From Streptococcus suis (GTDB lineage Bacteria; Bacillota; Bacilli; Lactobacillales; Streptococcaceae): a stretch of 35,741 nucleotides of DNA. The stretch spans positions 1-35,741 of the forward strand of contig NZ_WCJE01000024.1 in NCBI RefSeq assembly GCF_016743335.1, given 5' to 3'. The position numbers were made by a program, and so were the translations under genes. Of this stretch, positions 31,761 through 35,741 are shown in pieces. The notes below the pieces were generated by a model, which was given only the letters and a program-made list of their open reading frames with translations, had not been told where the DNA came from and searched no databases. Position 1 is the stretch's first letter. Each line of letters opens with the position of its first letter.

Positions 31761-32148
31761 GGCCTTCACCCTGTTTGAAAGCCTGCTGACCTTGTTTGTC
31801 ATCAGCTTTCTGGCAATCAGCCTGTCGGGAACGGTACAGACGGTCTTTCGGTCTGTTCAGGAAGAGATTTTTCTTTGGGAATTTGAAGCTATCTATAAAG
31901 ACAGTCAGAAATTGGCAGCCAGTTCCCATCAAAAAGTGAACCTTGCTATCGGTGAACAGGAAGTTACAAATGGTTATCAGGCTGTAGAGGTACCCAGAAA
32001 TGTAGAGGTCTTGGAGGAGAAAACTATTCAGTTTGAAGAAAATGGTGGAAATTCTTCTCTGACCAAGATTCGTTTTCGGCTTAGTCGAAAGACGGTCACG
32101 TATCAATTATATATAGGGAGTGGTCGCTATAAGAAAACAGAAGAATAA
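31729..32148 (+). CDS. comYD: ComYD (ComGD), minor pseudopilin
   Basis: This 139-residue prepilin-like protein has the leader MNTRLLKQTNKA and the cleavage region before FTLFESLLTLFVISFLAISL. The start at 31729 lies within comYC (32-nt overlap) and gives the usual leader length. The longer frame from 31645 is shadow sequence of comYC. It probably belongs to the pilus tip complex with E, F and G. Confidence 0.9.
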   Translation: MNTRLLKQTNKAFTLFESLLTLFVISFLAISLSGTVQTVFRSVQEEIFLWEFEAIYKDSQKLAASSHQKVNLAIGEQEVTNGYQAVEVPRNVEVLEEKTIQFEENGGNSSLTKIRFRLSRKTVTYQLYIGSGRYKKTEE

Positions 32149-32413
32149 GGCTTATATTTTGCTAGAAAGTCTGGTTGCCCTTGCGACCCTAGTGACTATT
32201 TGTAGCTTGATTTTGTCAGCTGTGGATGCGGGACGTAGGCGACAGGCTTGGGAATTGGAACAACAGGAGGTTCTCAATCTAGCACAGATGGCTGTTCAGA
32301 CCGAGCAAGATGATTTATCCTTAAACGGTGTTACAGTTCAGGTTCAACGAACAGCGGATAAGATGATTGTTTTCCACGAGGGAAAGGAGGTTTTGTCGGT
32401 TGTTAAAAAGTAA
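32120..32413 (+). CDS. comYE: ComYE (ComGE), minor pseudopilin
   Basis: This 97-residue pseudopilin-like protein has leader MVAIRKQKNKA and hydrophobic segment YILLESLVALATLVTICSLIL. The only standard start is GTG 32120, yet the ribosome site AGGGAG (32115-32120) overlaps it. The next in-frame codon at good spacing is ATA 32129. Initiation may thus be by coupling to comYD, with which it overlaps by 29 nt, or at a rare ATA. Confidence 0.85.
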   Translation: MVAIRKQKNKAYILLESLVALATLVTICSLILSAVDAGRRRQAWELEQQEVLNLAQMAVQTEQDDLSLNGVTVQVQRTADKMIVFHEGKEVLSVVKK

Positions 32414-32834
32414 AATTCCTGCTTTTACTCTCTTGGAATGCTTGGTAGCCTTAGTCATCCTATCAGGAAGTCTTCTAGTCTTTGAAAGCTTGTCAAAACT
32501 GCTGGTCCAAGAAGCGCATTATCAAAATCAAACTATTCAAAAGGAGTGGCTGGTCTTTTCTAGCCAGTTGCGGTCGGAGTGGGACCAGGCTGAATTGGTC
32601 AAGGTTGAAAATGGCAAGGTCTATGTCAACAAAGGCGAACAGGCTTTGGCCTTTGGCAAGTCACGGTCGGATGATTTTCGGAAAACCAATGATAAGGGAC
32701 AGGGCTACCAGCCTATGATTTATCAGGTGGACAGCGCAGCTATTTCCCAAGAAAACCAGCTAGTGCGCATCAACTTTAGCTTTAAAAACGGAGAGGAGCG
32801 AACCTTTATCTATGCTTTTAAAGAAAAAAGTTAA
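32400..32834 (+). CDS. comYF: ComYF (ComGF), minor pseudopilin
   Basis: This 144-residue protein starts at TTG 32400, with AAAGGAGG at 32383-32390 (9 nt spacing). The leader LLKSKIPA precedes FTLLECLVALVILSGSLLVF. The conserved central block KSRSDDFRKTN followed by GYQPMIYQV is typical of ComGF. It overlaps comYE by 14 nt and comYG by 23 nt. Confidence 0.9.
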   Translation: MLKSKIPAFTLLECLVALVILSGSLLVFESLSKLLVQEAHYQNQTIQKEWLVFSSQLRSEWDQAELVKVENGKVYVNKGEQALAFGKSRSDDFRKTNDKGQGYQPMIYQVDSAAISQENQLVRINFSFKNGEERTFIYAFKEKS

Positions 32835-33324
32835 GGCGGGCATCCTGCTCTATGCCCTTTTGATGCTGGCAGTTTTTAGTCTCTTGCTCCAGTTTTATCT
32901 CCACCGCCAAGATGCCGAAAGCCGCTTGGTACAGGTGGCAAGGCAAGAAGCGACGGCCTACATCATGGCTCAGATGGTCTTGGACAAGGTCGAAGAGGAA
33001 TTGCAAGAGCGTGAAGCAATTGCCAAGAAGGTAGCAAGTCAAACAGATGAAATGAAGGAAGATAAAGAAACAGCTAGTGAAACGGCTAATATTAAGGAAG
33101 AAGGGGAGGTACAAGAAACAACAAGCACTAAGCCAGAACCAACTACAAAATCAGTTGACACATCATCAACTCAAAACGTGGAAAGCAAACCAATAGGAGA
33201 TAAGGGAGCGGTCACTTTTCAGGAGGGTCAGGCTAACTATCATGTTAAAGACAAGCAATTGTTAGTGATGGTCCTATTAAGGAACGGGGAGCAGTATGAC
33301 TATCAATTTGCAATAAAGAAATAA
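32812..33324 (+). CDS. comYG: ComYG (ComGG), minor pseudopilin
   Basis: This 170-residue protein has a short basic N-terminus MLLKKKVKAG, a hydrophobic segment ILLYALLMLAVFSLLLQFYL and a helical region. An unusual Lys/Glu/Thr/Ser-rich linker (about 80-130) follows, and then a small C-terminal domain ending QYDYQFAIKK. I remember ComGG of other streptococci as shorter, so the linker may be an expansion. It is last in the comY operon; GAGGAG lies about 13 nt upstream. Confidence 0.88.
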   Translation: MLLKKKVKAGILLYALLMLAVFSLLLQFYLHRQDAESRLVQVARQEATAYIMAQMVLDKVEEELQEREAIAKKVASQTDEMKEDKETASETANIKEEGEVQETTSTKPEPTTKSVDTSSTQNVESKPIGDKGAVTFQEGQANYHVKDKQLLVMVLLRNGEQYDYQFAIKK

Positions 33325-33422
33325 AATATGACATGAGAGCAGACTTCCTACTGTAACTAGGAAATCAACTTTGTTGTATATTTGATAAATTGTAGATTAT
33401 GAGGCATAGAGTCTCTTTTGTC

Positions 33423-33451
33423 GCACTTCTGACGTAAAAGAAGTGCTTTTT
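33423..33451 (+). terminator. comY operon terminator
   Basis: GCACTTCT (33423-33430) pairs perfectly with AGAAGTGC (33439-33446) around an 8-nt loop, and five T residues follow. It is about 100 nt after comYG. Confidence 0.85.
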
Positions 33452-33492
33452 ATCATTGGGTGATATGTTTGGTAATTTCATTGAAAAAGTAT

Positions 33493-33522
33493 TTGAAAAC
33501 ACCTAAGGAAATATGTTATAAT
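33493..33522 (+). promoter_or_regulatory. Promoter of the GH25 gene
   Basis: TTGAAA (33493-33498), an 18-bp spacer and TGTTATAAT (extended -10, TATAAT at 33517-33522) lie 30 nt before the start codon. Confidence 0.75.
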
Positions 33523-33551
33523 GACCTTGAATTCAGAATAGGAGATGACGA

Positions 33552-35633
33552 ATGAGAAGTAAATACATGAAAAGTTTAGGGCTTGGTGCGACTTGCTTAC
33601 TAGCTATGAGTGTACCTGTTGCAGCAAACACTACCGAAACCAATCAAAGTTCGGATGTATCGGGAGCGCAAGTTTCTGTTACGCAGGCCACCAGTTCAGA
33701 AGAAATCACAGTCACAGAAACGAATATAAGTTCTTCTGCTCAGACTGATACTAGTACAGCTGCGACAGAAGAACCGAGTGTTTCGCGTCGTTCAGCACCT
33801 GAGACTGAAGAGAGTTCCACTACTGAAGCAAGTTCGGTAACAAGCAGTACTAGCATCACTTCAACAACTACAACGCAAACTGAGTCTGCTCCGGTAACGC
33901 AAGCAGAAGCGACTATTGAGCAAGCCTTATATCGTCTCTATCAGCCGGACTTGCGTGTCCATCTGTATACGAAGGATGCAAATGAATATGCTGTTCTAGC
34001 GGGTCGTGGTTGGCGACAGGAAGGAGAGGCATGGAGATTTGTTTCAAATCAGGGAGAGCCGGTTTATCGTCTCTATCAGCCGGACTTGCGTGTCCATCTG
34101 TATACGAAGGATGCCAACGAATATGCTGTTCTAGCAGGTCGTGGTTGGCGACAAGAAGGAGAAGCCTTCCGTTCTCACGGAAATATTCCAGTTTACCGTC
34201 TCTATCACCCGGGCTTGCGTGTCCATCTGTATACGAAGGATGCAAATGAGTATACAGTATTGGCAGGTCGCGGTTGGCGACAGGAAGGGATTGCTTTTTA
34301 CGGATTAGGGAGTGCAGGAAGTTCAACAGCTTCAAACACACCTGTAGCGCCACAAGTTGCAAAGAAACCAACGGGAACTGTGAGTATTCAGAATAAGAAT
34401 TCTCAAAACGGGAATTTTGATATCATTGTATCGAACGTTGACAGCCCTTTAGGTGTTAGCAGTGTTCTTGTACCCGTATGGTCAGATGAAAAAGGCCAAG
34501 ACGACTTGGTTTGGTACGAAGCTGCAAGACAGGCAGATGGAAGCTATAAAGTATCTGTCCAATCCAAAAACCATGGCTATAGCACAGGAACTTATCAGGT
34601 GCATTTATATCTTGTGCAAAAGGATGGTACAAAAATTGGAATCTCTCCTTCTACCACAACTACAGTAGAAATAAAGGATACCGTTCCAAAAGCTACGGTT
34701 AGAATTGAGAATATTGACAGAACCTATGGTTTCTTTGATGTTCGTATCACAGATTTATATGTTCCTAAAGGAATAGAATCCATCCAGGCAGCCGTCTGGG
34801 CAGATGTTGGTGGTCAAAACGATGTCCAACATTATGAAGCGACAAAGCAATCTGATGGAAGTTATCTTGTCCCAGTTCGAATCAGTAACCATAAATATGA
34901 ACAAGGAAATTACAACATCTCTCTATCCATAACTAGTCAGGGTCAAAAGTACAATGTTGCCCAAGCTAATACCTTGATTAGTTATACAAAAACAGAGATT
35001 CCTAGATTTATCGATGTAAGTAGTCATAACGGGACCTTATCAGTGGCCGATTACAAAACCTTGGCTGCTAACGGCATTTCAGGTGTTGTCGTTAAACTAT
35101 CAGAGGCAGTAAGCTATTTAAACCCTTATGCAGAAGGGCAGGTAAAAAATGCTTTAGCTGCGGGTCTCAAGGTTTCGGTTTATCACTATTCTCATTTTAC
35201 AAGCAAGGAAGAGGCTAAGGCAGAGGCGCAATATTTTGTGGCTGCAGCAAAAAAACTAGGACTTCCTACAAGTACTCTAATGGTTAACGATATTGAAGAG
35301 TATGCAACTCGTAAAAATATCAACGACAACATGAAGGCTTGGGAGGAAGAGATGCGTCGTTTAGGCTATTCAAATCTCATCCACTACACGGGAGCTAGCT
35401 GGCTTGATGATAATTCTCTTGGAGTAGTAGGTCCAATCCAAACTAGTCAATTTGGAATGACTAATTTCTGGGTAGCACAATATCCATACTCTACAATGAC
35501 TCCTGCACAAGCAATGTCCATGTCTCTACATGCACGGACGGCGGCATGGCAGTATACGTCTAAGGCAGAGTTGTTGCCAGGGCGTTCCTTCTTTGATGTG
35601 AATTTAGATTACACAAATCGATTTACTAAGTAG
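33552..35633 (+). CDS. Secreted GH25 muramidase with cell-surface repeats
   Basis: This 693-residue exported lysozyme-type enzyme should cleave the MurNAc-GlcNAc bond of peptidoglycan. A signal peptide (about 1-25, ending VPVAA) is followed by a Ser/Thr-rich spacer (26-120). Three near-identical DUF5648-like repeats follow at about 127, 171 and 215, each with YRLY, VHLYTKDANEY and LAGRGWRQEG. Two GBS_Bsp-like domains (about 276-375 and 380-478) precede the C-terminal GH25 domain (485-693). Catalytic acids are D488 (FIDVSSHNG) and D580/E582 (NDIEEY). There is no LPXTG motif, so retention would depend on the repeats. Its own promoter and terminator make it monocistronic. GGAG lies about 7 nt upstream. 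Confidence 0.92.
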   Translation: MRSKYMKSLGLGATCLLAMSVPVAANTTETNQSSDVSGAQVSVTQATSSEEITVTETNISSSAQTDTSTAATEEPSVSRRSAPETEESSTTEASSVTSSTSITSTTTTQTESAPVTQAEATIEQALYRLYQPDLRVHLYTKDANEYAVLAGRGWRQEGEAWRFVSNQGEPVYRLYQPDLRVHLYTKDANEYAVLAGRGWRQEGEAFRSHGNIPVYRLYHPGLRVHLYTKDANEYTVLAGRGWRQEGIAFYGLGSAGSSTASNTPVAPQVAKKPTGTVSIQNKNSQNGNFDIIVSNVDSPLGVSSVLVPVWSDEKGQDDLVWYEAARQADGSYKVSVQSKNHGYSTGTYQVHLYLVQKDGTKIGISPSTTTTVEIKDTVPKATVRIENIDRTYGFFDVRITDLYVPKGIESIQAAVWADVGGQNDVQHYEATKQSDGSYLVPVRISNHKYEQGNYNISLSITSQGQKYNVAQANTLISYTKTEIPRFIDVSSHNGTLSVADYKTLAANGISGVVVKLSEAVSYLNPYAEGQVKNALAAGLKVSVYHYSHFTSKEEAKAEAQYFVAAAKKLGLPTSTLMVNDIEEYATRKNINDNMKAWEEEMRRLGYSNLIHYTGASWLDDNSLGVVGPIQTSQFGMTNFWVAQYPYSTMTPAQAMSMSLHARTAAWQYTSKAELLPGRSFFDVNLDYTNRFTK

Positions 35634-35653
35634 GGTTATTCCAGATTATATAT

Positions 35654-35710
35654 AGCTCCACAGTCTCTGTGATGGATGTTTTCATTATCGGAACTAGTGG
35701 AGCTTTTATT
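35654..35710 (+). terminator. Terminator after the GH25 gene
   Basis: AGCTCCAC (35654-35661) pairs with GTGGAGCT (35697-35704) and is followed by TTTATT. The large loop contains a small CACAG/CTGTG hairpin that can compete. The last 30 nt of the window show no gene. Confidence 0.6.
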
Positions 35711-35741
35711 GTGTCTACGTATTGCGCTCCCTTACTAGCGA

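Noticed and set aside
33913..34371. Open frame of 152 codons antisense to the GH25 gene
   Set aside because: It is the complement of the three DUF5648-like repeats and has no ribosome site. The plus-strand gene has clear domains.

Overview
The window is a low-GC Firmicute chromosome, most likely Streptococcus and probably S. suis or a close relative. The evidence is the adcRCBA zinc operon, the comY (comG) competence operon directly downstream of rpoB-rpoC, a cin-box, a TTG-started rpoB, a GTG-started rpoC and a CopY repressor with a CxCx4CxC tail. The species is inferred from remembered protein similarity; no search was run.

Layout. Bases 17-433 hold five tRNA genes (Tyr, Trp, His, Gln, Leu-CAA). 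An integrated element of about 9.7 kb occupies the 3' part of tRNA-Leu. A 58-bp exact direct repeat (381-438 and 10103-10160) marks attL and attR, and a copy of the tRNA terminator follows each. The element encodes a tyrosine integrase, a DUF3173-like excisionase candidate, an HUH-type Rep, a TcpA/FtsK-type coupling ATPase, three phosphoesterase-type enzymes (EEP, PPP-like, small MPE) and several small unknown proteins. Two near-identical promoter/operator segments lie at its opposite ends. It looks like an integrative and mobilizable element (IME) that uses a Rep-like protein as relaxase. Two zones of stacked inverted repeats (4148-4305 and 6724-6788) are oriT/origin candidates.

From 10.4 kb onward the content is core chromosome: adcR-adcC-adcB-adcA (zinc uptake behind a perfect AdcR box), copY-copZ (copper response, but no copA beside them), then on the minus strand a HIT protein, a TMEM175-like channel and tyrS. 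A class A PBP is read divergently from tyrS. It is followed by an 860-nt gene-free leader, then rpoB and rpoC, a DUF1033 protein, an S66 peptidase (minus strand), the seven-gene comYA-G operon and a secreted GH25 muramidase.

The most striking signal is non-coding. The rpoB leader (19948-20548) is five tandem stem-loop units. Four of them are 86-89 nt long and share a conserved linker. Their outer, middle and apical helices change sequence between units while pairing is preserved. This is internal covariation within one molecule and strongly suggests a structured RNA array in front of the RNA polymerase genes. A terminator-like hairpin lies just after the candidate leader promoter, and a long hairpin lies between rpoB and rpoC.
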